A DNA stretch of 64,000 nucleotides from Fallopia convolvulus (lineage: Eukaryota > Streptophyta > Magnoliopsida > Caryophyllales > Polygonaceae), in contig OZ024721.1 in NCBI GenBank assembly GCA_964016875.1, positions 36,994,823 to 37,058,822 of the forward strand, given 5' to 3'. A model generated the notes under the pieces. The model made no database searches, was not told the DNA's origin, and saw only the letters and a program-made list of their open reading frames with translations. A program made the translations under genes and the position numbers. How positions within the stretch are numbered: position 1 is the first letter of the stretch; the number at the start of each line of letters is the position of its first letter. Positions 34,085-46,889 of the stretch are shown piece by piece.

Positions 34085-34190
34085 AAATTTATTTTAAGTT
34101 CTAAGTTTGAAACCATTTTTTGACCAAAGGGGCAATGAAAAAATAAATGGTTCAAAGTTTCATCTTCAATTTAACAAAGAGAACAAGATC
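34085..34190 (-). pseudogene. LINE zinc-binding (zf-RVT) scrap
   Basis: On the minus strand the frame reads CSLC, a stop, then IEDETLNHLFFHCPFGQKM. This is the CxxC...ETxxHLFxxCP pattern of the zinc-binding region that follows LINE reverse transcriptase. The flanks do not extend the match. It is too short to classify further. Confidence 0.6.
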
Positions 34191-34447
34191 AAAAATTATA
34201 TAGTGATATAAACATTCCGTAGTTGGAAGACCATAGAGCTGTCAAACGGGTCGGTCAGGTCGGGTTCGAGTTCGGTTATTTCGGGCTCGGGTTAAGTCGG
34301 GTTCGGGTCGTAACGGGTCACCGATCAAATCAGGTCGGGTCATTGCGGGTTTTCGGGCGGGTTGGGTCGACCCAACAAGTCAAGAAAATCGAATTTTTTA
34401 CAATGACTAAAATAGTTTTATTTAAAAATGATATTTAATAATAATCT

Positions 34448-34706
34448 TGTTGTGAGAATTTGGGAGGAGAAACTTGTTTGAGATCTGAATTGATTTTCCT
34501 TGATTGAATTACTTTGATTTGTACATGCTATTTATAGGCTAGAGATTTTGGCTTCAGCTTGCCATATATGTACAAACTGGTTGAAGGTCGTAAGGGCCGC
34601 CAAGCCATATGGCTACCAAGCCGTATGGGCTAAAATCAGCTAAGTACAAAACATGCATAATACAAAAGAGATGAATAATTCACCCGTAATTAATTATCTC
34701 TTAACA
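34448..34706 (-). repeat. Copia 3' LTR
   Basis: This is a 259-bp LTR, intact in length, matching the two pieces of the 5' LTR (41023-41136 plus 54937-55085) with scattered substitutions. The canonical ends are TGTTGTGAG and CTTAACA in plus-strand reading. It is flanked on the outside by AATCT and on the inside by a polypurine tract. Confidence 0.9.
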
Positions 34707-34940
34707 CTCCCCCTTGAATATTCATATTTTCATTTGGGGTTATGTACATGCTGCCTCGTTAAAAACCTGGCTAGGAAAAACCCAGTGGGATGAAAACCAT
34801 AACACAGGGAAAAAGAGTACAACTTGTCTTATACGCTTTCATAGTATTGCCTCATTAAAAACCTTATCAGGTAAAACCCAGTGGGAAAAAACCTGAGAGA
34901 AGGGAAAAAGAGTGCAATGCGTATAATTATCCCCCTGAAA

Positions 34941-36854
34941 TCAATGTGCTTCTCGAAATCTGCGCATTCCGATCTTGTACGCAAGTTCTTCAAACTTCTT
35001 GGGTTGTAAGGATTTTGTGAACAAATCTGCAATATTTTCACTTGATCGTATTTGCTGGATTTCGATCTTGCCCTCCTTCTCTAGATCATGAGTTGAGAAC
35101 AATTTTGGTGAAATGTTCTTCGTTCGATCTCCTTTGATGTAGCCCCCTTTGACTTGTGTGACACATGCAAAATTGTCTTCATATATCATGGTTGGATTAC
35201 CTGCAATTGATCTGATTTTGCATTCTTTTTGTATATATCCAATCATTGACCTTAACCAAACACATTCTCTTCCTGCTTCATAAAGAGCAATTAATTCTGC
35301 ATGGTTTGATGATGTAGCAGTAAGCGTTTGCTTGATTGACTTCAATGAGATCGTCGTATCTCCATACGTGAATACATAACCATTTTGAGACTTTGCTTTG
35401 TGCGGATCTGATAGATATCCTACATCTGCATATCCAACAAGAGTAGCATCTGCATTTCTATAATAATATAATCCAAGGTCAAGAGTACCTCGTAGGTATC
35501 GAAACACATGTTTAATTCCGTTCCAATGCCGTATTGTTGGTAATGATTTGTATCTTGATAACAAGCTTATAGAAAAAGCAATATGTGGTCTTGTATTGTT
35601 TGCGAGATACATTAATGCACCAATTGCACTTAGGTAGGGGACTTCAGGACCAAGAATCTCTTCATCATCTTCTCGAGGTCTGAATTGATCATCTTGTATA
35701 CTAAGAGAACGAACTATCATGGGTGAACTCAATGGATGTGCTTTGTCCATGTAGAACCTTTTCAAAATTTTCTCGGTGTAATTTGTTTGATGAATGAAAA
35801 TTTCATCCTTCAAATGTTCAATTTGTAAACCGAGACAAAATTTGGTTCTTCCAAGATCTTTCATTTCAAATTCTTTCATCAAATATTTTGCAGCATTTTC
35901 AAGTTCATCGGATGTACCAATAATATTTAAATCATCAACATATATACTGCAATAATAACAAATCCATTTTTGGATCGTTTAATGAAAACACATGGACAAA
36001 CGGTATCATTTTGATATTCTTCTTTAAGAAGATATTCACTAAGCCGATTGTACCACATCCTTTCAAATTGTTTTGGGTCATATAATGATCTTTGTAATTT
36101 TATAGAAAACATTTCCCGAGATTTTGCTTTATATACCTCGGGTAGTTTTAATCCTTCAATAACTTTCATGTAAATATCACTATCAAGTGATCCATATATA
36201 TATAAATATGCAGTTACGACATCCATAAGTCGCATTTGTAGTTCCTCTGAAGCAGTTAGCTAATTAAAAATCTTAATGTAGTTGCATCAACTACAGGGAA
36301 ATATGTTTGTTCATAATCTATCCCGGGTATTTGAGAAAAACCTTGAGCTACAAGTCTTGCCTTGTATCTTACAATTTCATTTTTGTCATTACGCTTTCGT
36401 ACAAATACCCATTTATAGCCTACTAGTTTCAAGCCCATTGGTGTGGGGGCTTTATTGGGCCAAAAACATTACACTTTTCAAGCGATTTTAATTCAGTTTG
36501 CATAGCCTCTTTCCATTTTGGCCAATCGTGTCTAACACGACACTCATCAATAGTTTGTGGTTCAATGTCATTGTCATCAACCACTATTTCGGTGGCAACA
36601 GAGTATGCGAACACCTCATCAAGGATAATGTCTTTCCTGTTCCATTGTATTGCAGAATAGACATAATTTACTGCAATTTTATAATTATCAATGCTTTTGT
36701 CATTATCCGGAACAGGTTCTATTTTGTTCTTGTCTGGAACATTCTCAGTTTTGTTCTTATCCGGAACAATTTTCATTTTTGACACATCTCCTAGATATTC
36801 GGAGGTTTTTTTTGTCATGTTCTCCCCCTGAATAGGAAATCGGTGCGGCTTCAT
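34941..36854 (-). pseudogene. Copia reverse transcriptase and RNase H
   Basis: From 36854 down: the linker (WPKWKEAMQTELKSLEK), the RT fingers (GYKWVFVRKRND, YKARLVAQGFSQIPGIDY), MDVVTAYLYIYGSLDSDIYM and LYDPKQ. The catalytic YVDDL is present only in another frame near 35940, because of a small insertion just before it. The second half (35882-34941) continues LMKEFEMKDLG, IGALMYLANNTRPHIAF and the RNase H motifs GYADVGYLSD, SSNHAELIAL and IYEDNFACV, ending shortly before the PPT. Frame breaks at about 36440, 36240 and 35940 inactivate it. Confidence 0.9.
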
Positions 36855-37046
36855 TTGGATTATTCTGCTGCCTATTCTTTCTTGGTTTTAGATCTTTTAA
36901 TACAGGTGGGCGGCCGCGTTTTCAGCGCGCTATATATTCCTTTTCAGAAATCTTATCTAGTTCTCCAACAAGAATTTCAATTCTTTCAGGGGCATGTGAC
37001 TTTGTCATTTTCTTTGTATCTGTAAATGAGTCAGATAATTAATTTG

Positions 37047-38277
37047 CTATACTATGCAAATGTATAATCTTTTGTACTTCTTGTTCACACATTTTTGTAC
37101 GTGAATCAAGATAAGATAGCGATGAAGCATTCCAAGATTCGGCGCGCTATACATGTCCTTTTCAACCAAGATTCGGAAATTCATTTTCATTAAAATGACA
37201 ATCATTAAATCTTGCTGTAAATAGGTCACCAGTAGTAGGTTCAAGATATTTAATAATTGATCGGGATTCAAAACCAACATATATTCCCAATCTTCTTTGG
37301 GGACCCATTTTTGTGCGTTGTGGTGGAGCAATAGGAACATAAACTGCACAACCAAATATCTTTAAATGTGATATATTTGGTTCTTTACCAGTCACAAATT
37401 GTAATTGGGGATACTTACGATATGCAGTAGGTCTAAATCGGACCAGAGCTGCGACATGTAATATAGCATGTCCTCAAACTGATGTTGACAGTTTAGACTT
37501 CATCAGTAATGGTCTAGCTATTAATTGTAATCGTTTAATCAGAGATTCATCAAGACCATTTTGTGTGTGAACATGAGCCACCGGATGCTCAACTGTAATC
37601 CCAATTGACATACAATAGTCATTGAATGTTTGGGAAGTAAATTCTCCTGCATTATCAAGTCAGATTCTTTTGATTGTATAATCTGGAAATTGAGCTCGTA
37701 AGCGAATGATTTGTGCTAGGAGTTTAGCAAAAGCTGTATTTCTTGTTGATAAGAGGCTCACATGTGACCATCTTGTCGATGCATCAATTATTACCATAAA
37801 GTATCGAAATGGTCCACATGGTGGGACTATCGGTCCACAAATATCACCTTGTATTCGTTCTAAAAACATTGGATTTTCAATCCCAACTTTATTCTTGGAA
37901 GGTCGGATGATTAGTTTACCAAGTGAACAACCACTGCAGTTAAAATCACTTGATTTAAGGACACTTTCTTTCTTTATTGAATGCCAAGTTGAACTTTCAA
38001 CGATTCTATGCATCATTCCATTACCCGGATGACCCAAACGGTCATGCCATAATGTAAACATCTCTTTATCATTTAATTTCTCATAAGATGTTAAATTTGT
38101 CTCTATTGGACTTATATATGTGCGATAAAGTCCGGTAGAATGGGCTGGCAGTTTTTCTAAAATCTGCTTCTTGCCACATACTTGTTTTGTGATGCAAAAA
38201 TATTCTTTATTGTTTTCATTTATGGTTTCTACATGAAAACCATTCCGATGCACATCTTTAAAGCTTAGTAAGTTCCT
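37047..38277 (-). pseudogene. Copia integrase
   Basis: The N-terminal HHCC zinc finger is seen in LWHDRLGHPGNGMMHRI then CSGCSLGK (about 38080-37900). The catalytic core has GDICGPI (first Asp) and LDNAGEF (second Asp), the latter preceded by a TGA in place of an Arg codon near 37660. It then has HTQNGLDESLIKRL with the Glu. The C-terminal part includes LKIFGCAVYVPIAPPQ and KMGPQRRLGIYVGF (37330-37240). Stops at 37660 and around 37470 and a frame change near 37160 break it. About 300 bp between integrase and RT (36855-37160) hold a partial duplication of a GCGCGCTATA-containing segment. Confidence 0.88.
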
Positions 38278-38514
38278 CTAAGACTTACTTGAATATAATG
38301 CATCATTTATGATCAATTTTGCCCCTTTAGGGAGCAAAACACAAGCTCTACCAGAGCCTTCAATTAATTTTGTCACACCAGAGATTGTTTTAACATTTGC
38401 TTCAACCAAAGTTAACTGAGTAAAGTATTCTTTATTTCTCAAGATGGTGCGCATAGTAACGCTGTCCACTAGACATTGATTCTTGCTACTTGATATATCT
38501 TTAATCGTTTCCAT
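38278..38514 (-). pseudogene. Copia aspartic protease
   Basis: The segment reads CLVDSVTMRTILRNKEYF. The copia protease usually has VDSGAT/ATxHT here, so the active-site Asp is kept but the following Gly/Ala-Thr is altered. TISGVTKLIEGSGRA and LPKGAKLIINDALY follow, as expected for this domain. It is short and ends at a stop near the gag-pol junction. Confidence 0.75.
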
Positions 38515-38649
38515 ATCTTCAAGATAAAGAAAAACAGAATTAAAAACATAAACAACAGATTTATTTATGATACATAGATTATTTTACAAGGATGCTGATA
38601 AAGGAAAACATACTGCAATATTTTACATAATATTACATGGATCAAGATT

Positions 38650-38997
38650 CTAGTTTTCAGTAGTTGACATTTTTATTGATCCCAAATTCATCATTTATGA
38701 TGAAATCAGAGACGTCCAGGCTCGGTGTAGGTTCAGTGTCGTCAACAAAATGAGTCTCCACGTTCTTCCCCTTATCTTTTTGGGAAGCTTGGTATAACTC
38801 AACCAAGTGTTTGGTTGTGCGACACACCCTTGCCTAGTGACCTGTCATACCACATCTATAGCATAAAAGATTTGGGCTTTTGGGAGGGTCCTGTATGACC
38901 CTTCTGGACCATTTGCTTATCATTCCCCTTGGAAGTGGATGCATCAGAAAAGTTACGCTTTTCATAATGACCAAAACTCTTACCACGGCCACGTCCT

Positions 38998-39030
<33 letters not shown>

Positions 39031-39722
39031 TTGCCATCGTGTCCACGATTATCTTGATGACTACTATCATTTCCTTGAGAGGCATATGTGGTATTTGTTT
39101 CAGGGTATGGTGCAGTACCAGTTGGCCTCAGGCTGTGGTTTTTCATGAGCAACTCATTATTTTGCTCAAGTGAAAGTAGTACTTGTATCAAATCTGAATA
39201 TTTCTTAAAATTCCTCTCTCTGTATTATTGTTGTAACAACATATTTGTAGCATGCATGGTTGAAAAAGTTTTATCCAGCATGTTCTCTTCAGAGATTTTC
39301 TGCCCCCATAAACGTAATTGAGAGGTTATATCATTTCGAGAAAAAGGTGCGGGAGGAAAAGGAGACAAGGCAAAATTATAATCACTGACTGATTTAAATT
39401 CTTGAAACCTTAAATTAGCATATTCATAACTTGCTTTAGGGAGAAAAACATGTTGCTGGTGCCCATACCTTTTTTCTAGGCTTTCCCATAATTATTGGGG
39501 ATTTTCAACCAACAGATATTCAGATTTCAGGCTTTCATGTATATGATGGCGAAGAAAGATAATCGCCTTAGCCTTTTCCTACGGTGAAATATTTTCATTA
39601 TCTTTTATGGTCTCTTGTAGACCATTTGCTTGGAGGTGAGCCAGTGCATCAACCCTCCATTCCAAATATCTCTGACCCGATAAGTCGAGAATATCAAATT
39701 CCCGCTTTGCAATACTTGCCAT
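38650..39722 (-). pseudogene. Copia Gag with CCHC zinc knuckle
   Basis: The ATG at 39722 opens MASIAKREFDILDLSG, the usual start of this copia Gag class. Stops interrupt it (for example near 39610 and 39490). A basic RG-rich tract (RGRGRGRGRG) is encoded by a CCACGA hexamer repeat at about 38990-39040. The zinc knuckle CYRCGMTGH follows, with a TAG replacing the Trp before ARVC. The 1.3 kb between this ATG and the LTR (39723-41022) is the untranslated leader, without recognisable genes. Confidence 0.82.
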
Positions 39723-41022
39723 TGGATCAACTATATAAATAAATGAATATTAATTAGTGATGCAAATATATACATAAGAGTAACCAATACCTTATCAATA
39801 TTTATATGAATCATGTAATTATTCTAATTTATTCTATTCAAATTATGTACGTAATTTAGTACATATAACTTATATACTAATATATGAAAAACTAACATGT
39901 AGAGAATGAAAAATAAACATTTTAGCTTGCTTTGACTTTATTATATTATAATTATCTACTCTTCATGTACACAAATTGTACACATGAATATGCATGCAGG
40001 GATTTGAATAGAAAGCCATGTTTATTTTTAAATGTATATGTGTACAAGATTAGCCAATTTGAATACAAGAGCATGCATGTGTCATTGATAGTACTATTCC
40101 ACTTTTGGATTGCTTGAAAGAATGGATAAAGTGATATCCTATGGAAGAGAAGTATCCATTTTGTTTCAAAAATGTAATGACACGTACAGGAGAACATGCA
40201 TGAAGAAAGTTTATAAAACTTGCTCCTTTCAGAAATTTGAAGATAGACTTTTCAAAGAAAATAAATAAGTGCTTATGTCTCCCTTTCAAACAAACGAGAG
40301 CATATATCTACACATGAAGATAGAGTTTAACTTTATTTCAAGAAATTCAATGGAAGAAGAAGGAGATTGCAAACAAGTTTATGAAAATTCAAAGAAGAAG
40401 ACTTTTGGTAAACATCTCTTAGAAATCCTAATAGGTATTTTTACATTTCATCTATTTCTCCCATCCTCTTAATCTCTACCCCATAATCACTCTTTTTCTC
40501 CTTTATATTTCCTCCACATATTTGTCTGCTCCCTTCTTATCCTCTCTCGACTTCCCCTATTCATCTTTTTCCTCCTAATCGTTTTTTTCGATTGACATGT
40601 TTCACTCTGACCAATTTTTCTTTGAAACTTCCATATGCCTTATAATTATCATGATAATCTTCTGGATCCTCATCTGGATCAACAAGCCTCAGTTTTAATA
40701 GGTATGTAAAATTCATTTTTTTTGAAGTTTAGTTTAGATCTGATGTAAACTAGGGGTTTTATTTCGATCTTGAATGTAAAATTCGATCTTGTTGTAAAAG
40801 CCTCTCAAATCTAATAAAATACCGAAGTTTATGCTCAAAAATCTTTCGTTTCGTATGAGAAAATAATTTTTGATGCAAGCTCTCATATCATTGAGCTATT
40901 AAAACGGATGATCTGTAAAACTGATTTGAAAAATTTAAAGCAGTATGAAATATGTACTACCTTCAAGATATCTAGCCACTTATTTGGTATTTTTGTTTGA
41001 GAAATCTCTCGTGCTGATAACG
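39723..41022 (-). other. Copia 5' untranslated leader
   Basis: A non-coding, AT-rich leader between the 5' LTR and gag on the minus strand. Next to the LTR the minus strand reads CGTTATCAGCACGAGAG, the position of the primer-binding site. Resemblance to a tRNA 3' end was not confirmed. Short open frames carry no family motifs. Confidence 0.5.
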
Positions 41023-41136
41023 TGTTGTGAGAATTTGGAGGAGAAACTTGTGTGAGATCTGAATTGATTTTTCTTGATTGAATTACTTTGATTTGCACAT
41101 GCTATTTATAGGCTAGAGATTTTGGCTTCAGCTTGC
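41023..41136 (-). repeat. Copia 5' LTR, first piece
   Basis: This matches 34448-34561 of the 3' LTR (TGTTGTGAGAATTTGG through TTTGGCTTCAGCTTGC). It is cut at CTTGC, the target site of the gypsy insertion. The rest of the LTR follows at 54937. Confidence 0.88.
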
Positions 41137-41704
41137 TGTTTTGGGCAGAATAACACATAACGTGTTACCTGCTAAAATGAGGGGATCTTAACCAACAAGA
41201 AGTCAAAACGCGTTAATCTCTTATTACAAGATGAATCGAAAGTAAAGATGTGATTGATAAATAGTGAAGTAAGATAGTAAGAAGTAGCTCGAATGTATTA
41301 AAATAGCAGTGATACAAGAATACAATTTAGGCAAATAGACCAGAAAATTGATAATATGAACTATGATTAGTCAGATCGGTGGTAGACAAGGAATGCAAGG
41401 CTATTCTCTCTGAATGTTCGGATGTCCTCTCTTCCTCATCGATCCATGCTTTTATAGCCACCCTCCCCCTTTTGACCGTTGATCAATTATCCGCTCTCCT
41501 TCTAATCCCGCAAATGTCGCCTTCTACCATTAATGTTGTAGCTGTTTACCTCCGAGGATCTCGCTTGACCGTTTTCCCTTCATGATCGATCGTGCCCTTG
41601 CCTCGTCAATTCATGGACCTCGTTAAGCCTCCCCTTCTCCTTCGTGGATCTGGGTCTGGGTACATTAGTCGTCTAATTTGGGCTTGGTTACGGTGGGCCC
41701 AACA
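41137..41704 (-). repeat. Gypsy (Tat) 3' LTR
   Basis: It starts TGTTTTGGGCAGAATAAC and ends GGGCCCAACA. It aligns over its full 568 bp with 54369-54936, with scattered substitutions and no visible indels of size. Confidence 0.92.
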
Positions 41705-41848
41705 ATACCCCCCAAAAAAACCCGGGAAAATTTCCCTCCCAATTTTCACTAGGGTTTTTTGAGCTTGTCTCGGAAGTTGTAGCGCATCATGGCACGCCCC
41801 ATCGACTCTTATTTAAGGCTGGTCTAAGGCATTATTGAAACCCCGACT

Positions 41849-43717
41849 ATGCTTCTTGGCTATCAGGTACGTATCCTTTTCTCCGATTCTTTGACTTCTG
41901 TTTTTCTTTCTTCCTTCTCCATGGCGAACTCTGGTTCTTCCTCGGAGTCTCTTTCCCGTTGTTACGAACCTGTTGATCCTTCTTGCCTTGTTTCTTCCAA
42001 AATTCTTACTCCTTACCATCAGAGAAACAACACCTCTGAGGAGTCGAGCTCTTTTACTTTTTCTGTTGGATTTCTAGCCTCGGCGGAAGTTTTCTTGCCT
42101 CCCCCTAGTGTTTGGGCTGACTCTTATAATGGCAATTGGGTATGCTTGTATGAGTACCCCTTTCGCATTGGACATCGTTTCCCCTTTTCTTCTCTCGTGA
42201 TTGATTTTCTCGCCACTCTTAATGTGTCAACCGGGCAAATCCTTCCTCAAGTTTGGAGGCTTCTCTTGTCTGTTGATCAATTATGCTCCTCTCATGACAT
42301 CCCGTTCAAAGCTGTCGACTTTCTTTGCAACTATCCTCTCTCAAAAAGTGGTCCTGACCGTTTCACTTTAAAAACCCTAAAGAACAAATCTGACCTGATT
42401 TACAACATGTAGAAGTCGGATCGAGGCTGGGCAGACAAATTCTTCTTTGTAAAACTGTCTTCTTTGGAAATTGATACTTCTTTTCTGAAACCCCATTGGC
42501 GATCATCAGGTAGTGCTCTGTTTGCTCATCTTACTTCTTCTTGGCAACATTAACCTATGAGTATGCTTCCTTTTGATGCAGTGAACCTTGCCTCACTTCA
42601 TCCCCGTAAGGTGTCGGCTCAAATCGTTTCTCACATAGAAGCTTTATCGTTGGAAGAAAGATCTTACCCGAAATTGGTAAAAGCATGCTCTGCCGACTCC
42701 GAGGACACTGAAATGTCAAGTAAGTATAGATATCCCTCTTACTTAGCGAACAATGATGCTCTCAACTTTTGTAACTCCACGCTTTTGCATGTTGTTAGGC
42801 TCAAGGACTACTCGCTCGACCGCTGCCCTTACCACCATGGAGAGAGTTGAAGCGCGAAAGAAGAGGAAAGTTGAGACAACCTCTAATGCGGATACGTCTT
42901 TAGCGATGCCTCTTCCCCCGAAGGTCGCTAATACTACCCCTAAGACATCTTCTTCAAAAAATAATGCTACCCCCTGTTTGATTGATCTTCCAGGAACCAT
43001 GATGTCGCTGGATATGGCGGCGAAAAAAAGTTTGAGCTCCCTGATGCCCCTCCATGTGAGCTGTCCTTGAGATGCAGGAAGTCGATCCTCTATGCCGGAG
43101 TTCTTCGGAGAAATGTTGGCCGCCCAATTGTAGGTATGACTATTGATTCTCGAATGACTCGTTGTTTCTTGACTCATTTGTTATATTTTCAGCTTGTATT
43201 CTAACGCGTTAATAACTTTCTTCCAGAGCTTGCAACTTACGCTCTCAGCTTTTGAGGCTTTCAAGGACCAGCCGGGTCAACTTGCTCAAAGCAATATTGT
43301 CGTTCAGCTTGAGAAAGACCGAAGTACTCTTCTAGGGCAGAGAAGAAGGTTTTAGAGCAAAAGGTTAAGGAGTTGACGGATGCTCTTGAAAGGGCTTCCA
43401 TAAGCTCAAAGGATTGGGAAGAGAGATTCATAGTTGCATCAAGGAAGGAAGTTGCTCTCGCAAAGGAGATCGAAGATACTGTTGATTACTGGTCGTGCAG
43501 GGCTCGTGTAGAGACTATAAAGGAGTTTGTCGTAGGAAAGCACACCTCATGGGATGCCGTGAAAGAAAGAGAGCAATTCGAGAGTTTGTTCTCTGATGAA
43601 GTGGTCGCAACCAAGAAATCTTCGCTGGTAGACGACATTGCTCAAGTTGCCAAGGAGGTGACCCAAGTGGAACTCGCAGAGAACCTGAAGGCTTCTGAAG
43701 ATGTTTCTAAGGAATAA
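41849..43717 (+). pseudogene. Antisense extra ORF of the Tat element (gypsy-type Transposase_28-like, then coiled coil)
   Basis: This runs opposite to gag-pol. The first frame (41849-42412) has a Ser-rich start, then VWADSYNGNWVCLYEY, FRIGHRFPFSSLVIDF and TGQILPQVWRLL. This resembles the plant gypsy-type transposon protein domain PF04195, where a LYEDALRAGLRFPL-like segment is typical. The frame stops at 42412 (TAG) but similar sequence continues (RGWADKFFFVKL). Later frames give KVSAQIVSHIEALSLEE and, at 43373-43717, a charged coiled-coil tail (DALERASISSKDWEER, DDIAQVAKEVTQVELAEN). Stops and shifts break it into at least three pieces. Function of these extra ORFs is unknown. Confidence 0.65.
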
Positions 43718-44383
43718 CCTTATCGCTCATGTTTATGAATTTATAAGTTTTTTGGTACCCCCGGCGTGCCGGGAATTAAAACATTGACTTTTTTTCTAGG
43801 GCCGCTTGTTTTAGGGCCGCTTGTGTGACCGATCTTTCTAACCCTCAACATTTTGCTTTTAGGGGCTTCTCGTGAATGTTGTTTTGTGTTTTTATGGTAT
43901 TCTGTTTGTCTGTCTAATTTGCAGGTGATACAGGTTTTTGAAGGCCGTGTTCATTTGGACGAAGTCCAACGCATTTGGAGAGAAGATCGTTAGTCGTGTT
44001 TGACCAAGTTATGTTGTGATAGTGCTTTTGTAAAAGATGCTAAGAGAGAGTGATATGTGTAATAGAATAGAATGTATAAATGTAAGATACTCATGTTTTA
44101 TTTAATAAAGTCTGAACTGATTACACAAGTATCTTTGTTGTGTTAAACTCCTCTTGCTCTAGAGTTGTTAACATGTATTCTCGTCTCTTGCATCTCGTGA
44201 CTTGTCGTTGTGTGCACATCGTAGCCTGATTGTAACGCGAGGGCCTATGTTTTGGCCTGTAACGTCACAAAGCATCCCTTGTTAGTTGTATAGTGTTGTT
44301 GTTTCGTGTGTATGAAATGTCATAAACGGATTTGATAAGAAAAGTCGACTAATGAAATAATACCTTGTCGCGACTTATTTTCC
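43718..44383. other. Tat element 3' non-coding region
   Basis: Between integrase and the antisense ORF tail. A short duplication GGGCCGCTTGT occurs twice near 43800-43825. No gene is seen. Confidence 0.4.
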
Positions 44384-45508
44384 TCAGAAATGGTAGAGTT
44401 TCAGATTTGTCGCGTTCCAGATCCTTGGGACCACTCTCCCGTCGTGGGAGATCAACTCGTAAGCTCCCTGCTCGACGACTTTCGTGATCTGATAGGGTCC
44501 CTCCCAATTAGCTCCAATTTTGCCAGCATTTAGTTGTTGGGTATTTTTGAAAACCTTTCTTAGTACCCAATAACCTACTTGAAACACCTTCGCTCTGACG
44601 TGTTTGTTGTAACTCTAAGCTACCCCTTGCCTGTATGCCGCCATACGAACTGATGCTTCATCTCGTAACTCGTCAATTGTATCTAGATGATGGAACAAAT
44701 TGGCTAGATTTGACTCTTCAATAGTGAGACCATATCGGGTTGTGGGTAGAGTTATCTCGACTGGTAACATGGCTTCACACCCGTACACTAATGAGAAAGG
44801 CGTATGCCCAATAACAGTCTTAGGAGTCGTCCGGTCTGACCAAAGAATAAGGGGTAACTCGCCGACCCATCTTCCCTTGGATTCTTTAAGGCGTTTCTTC
44901 AAGTTGTTTATGATCACCTTGTTGCTTGCTTCTGCTTGACCATTAGCCTGAGGGTAAAGCGGAGTAGACATCACCAACTGAATGTTGTACTGTTGGCAAA
45001 AAGATCTTGTTTTTTCGTTGATGAATTGGGATCCGTTGTCACACACTATGGTTGACGGTACCCCGAATCTGCTGAGGATGTTTCTTTTGATGAAGGAAAT
45101 GACCTGTGTGTCCTTCACTTCCTTAAAAGCTTCGGCTTCGATCCACTTAGAGAAGTAGTCGGTCATGGCTAATATGTAAACACGTTGCCCCGAAGCTGGA
45201 GGGAGTTTTCCCACGATGTCCATTCCCCACTTCATGAATGGCCAAGGGGAAGTTATAGAGTGTAACAGCTCCGGTGGTTGATGTGGAATAGGTCCGTGAT
45301 GCTGGCACAAGTCACACTTTCGGGCAAACTCAACTGCATCCTTGTTCATGGTGGGCCAATAGTAGGTCATCATGCTCGCCTTCTTTGCCAAATTGCGACC
45401 CCCTGTGTGATTTCCGCATTCCCCGTCATGTATATCTTGTAACACCTTTTGTACTTCTTCTTCTTTCACGCATCGTGCATACGGTCCTAAAGACATCCAC
45501 TTGAACAA
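44384..45508 (-). pseudogene. Gypsy (Tat) integrase
   Basis: The zinc finger is HDGECGNHTGGRNL ... CDLCQHHG. The catalytic core has GMDIVGKLP (Asp), CDNGSQF (Asp) and YPQANGQAEASNKVI (Glu), so the DDE triad is intact. A TAG at about 44615 follows YRQGVA, after which YNKHVRAKVFQVG continues in the same frame to the C-terminal module (GANWEGPYQI, LKLYHF) at 44384. Upstream, KAYTSAIKDNILFKW continues to 45597, where the TR-GAG insertion separates it from the second RNase H. Confidence 0.92.
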
Positions 45509-45601
45509 GATGTTATCCTTAATAGCAGAAGTATAAGCTTTTACCTTAAGTCGTCGAGCTTCCTCTTTATCATCTGGTAGAATTCCATCTCATAAGCATC
45601 T

Positions 45602-46764
45602 TGATAGCGATCAAAGGACCATGGAAAAGAAGGTTGAAAGGAAGGTGTCTAGGAGGCCAAGAACAAGACCTTTTCCAAGGTCTCGAGCGTTCAAATTCAA
45701 AGAGGTGTTCATGGACTTGATACTATCTCTTCCAAATATTCATCCATGGCGTCCAAGGCCGGCAAGGAAGAGAATCAAGTCACAAAAGTTCGGAAAAGTA
45801 AGAAGTCCGTCAAATGGAAAACAGTGCTCAGTAAACTGGTCATAACTTGGGCTAGAAAATTCATCTCAAGTCCGATAAGTACTCGTTGGAAAGATCATTA
45901 AAAGTTCTACAACTTTGTAGTTTACATCAAATCCAGAATCCAACAGAAACGAACCGAAAAATGGGTTTTACTGAGAGCTGTTCAAGTCTTACGGAAATCT
46001 TATCTTTAGTTTAAATTTCTATCTTTATTTATTTTATTTATGGACGTTTTTATACTAGAATAATTGGAGAATTTCGACCATAGGCTTATGTTAGTGGTTG
46101 ATTATTCTCTCTCCTATATTTTTATTATCTTTTAGATATTTTGAATTTGTTAGGATATTTCCTTAAATTTTTATTTAAGGGGATCTAGATAGATATTATT
46201 ATAGATATTTTATTATATCTTGGGAAGCAAGACAAGGAGGCCTAATTCTATCTCCTAGGGCCGGCCACCTCTCTCCTTGCTCCCCAAGTAATAGCTTTTG
46301 TATTCTCTATTTATACTTTGCAATTTTCATTCAATAAAATCAGCTTGAGATAAGATAAACCCTAAGAAAGGTTTATCTTGTCTTTGGGCTCCAAAAAGAC
46401 TCGAGTTTGCTTGTGTTGTTCGATCACCATCATCATCATTCGACCGAATTCTCTTCTCTCTTGTTCGAATCTGATTTGTTAGTTTATTCAATTAGATTGT
46501 TCTAGTTGTGATTGTTAAAGATCAAACTAGTTAATCAATCGGATTTAGCGTTAGAGACAATCCGTTTGAGCTATCAAGTTGAACTAATCTATTAAATCTG
46601 ATCGGTTTCAATTTCGTCCATTCAAATCAGTTTGGTACTTGTGTTCTTCGTATTCTTACATTGATTGCAAATTCAGGTTGGAAACATCGTTACAAGGCAA
46701 GATCGGGACTTGTGTGGGTCATATACGAGGTTTCTAAGGAGTCATCCGAGGCAATCACGTATCA
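45602..46764 (+). repeat. TR-GAG 5' LTR
   Basis: 1163 bp. Compared with the 3' LTR it has about 50 extra bases near 45860-45912 and lacks about 20 bases present in the 3' copy near 49565-49590. Elsewhere the two are nearly identical by eye. It contains the same frame (MEKKVERKVSRRPR) that forms the end of the gag ORF in the 3' copy. Confidence 0.9.
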
Positions 46765-46889
46765 AGTGGTACTCAGAGACAGCAAGTGGTATCATAATCC
46801 AGCGTCTCGCCAAGTAAAAATTTCTTTCCTTAATTTGCTTTCTAATTGATTTGATTCAGTTTTTGATCCCAAAAATCCCGCCTTTACCC

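Noticed and set aside
38880..39173. Thr-repeat and Asp/His-repeat proteins on the plus strand
   Set aside because: They are shadows of the CCACGA hexamer tract that encodes the RG-rich part of the copia Gag on the minus strand.
42743..43177. 144-codon minus-strand frame in the Tat 3' region
   Set aside because: Antisense shadow of the extra ORF fragments; no gag-pol or other domain.
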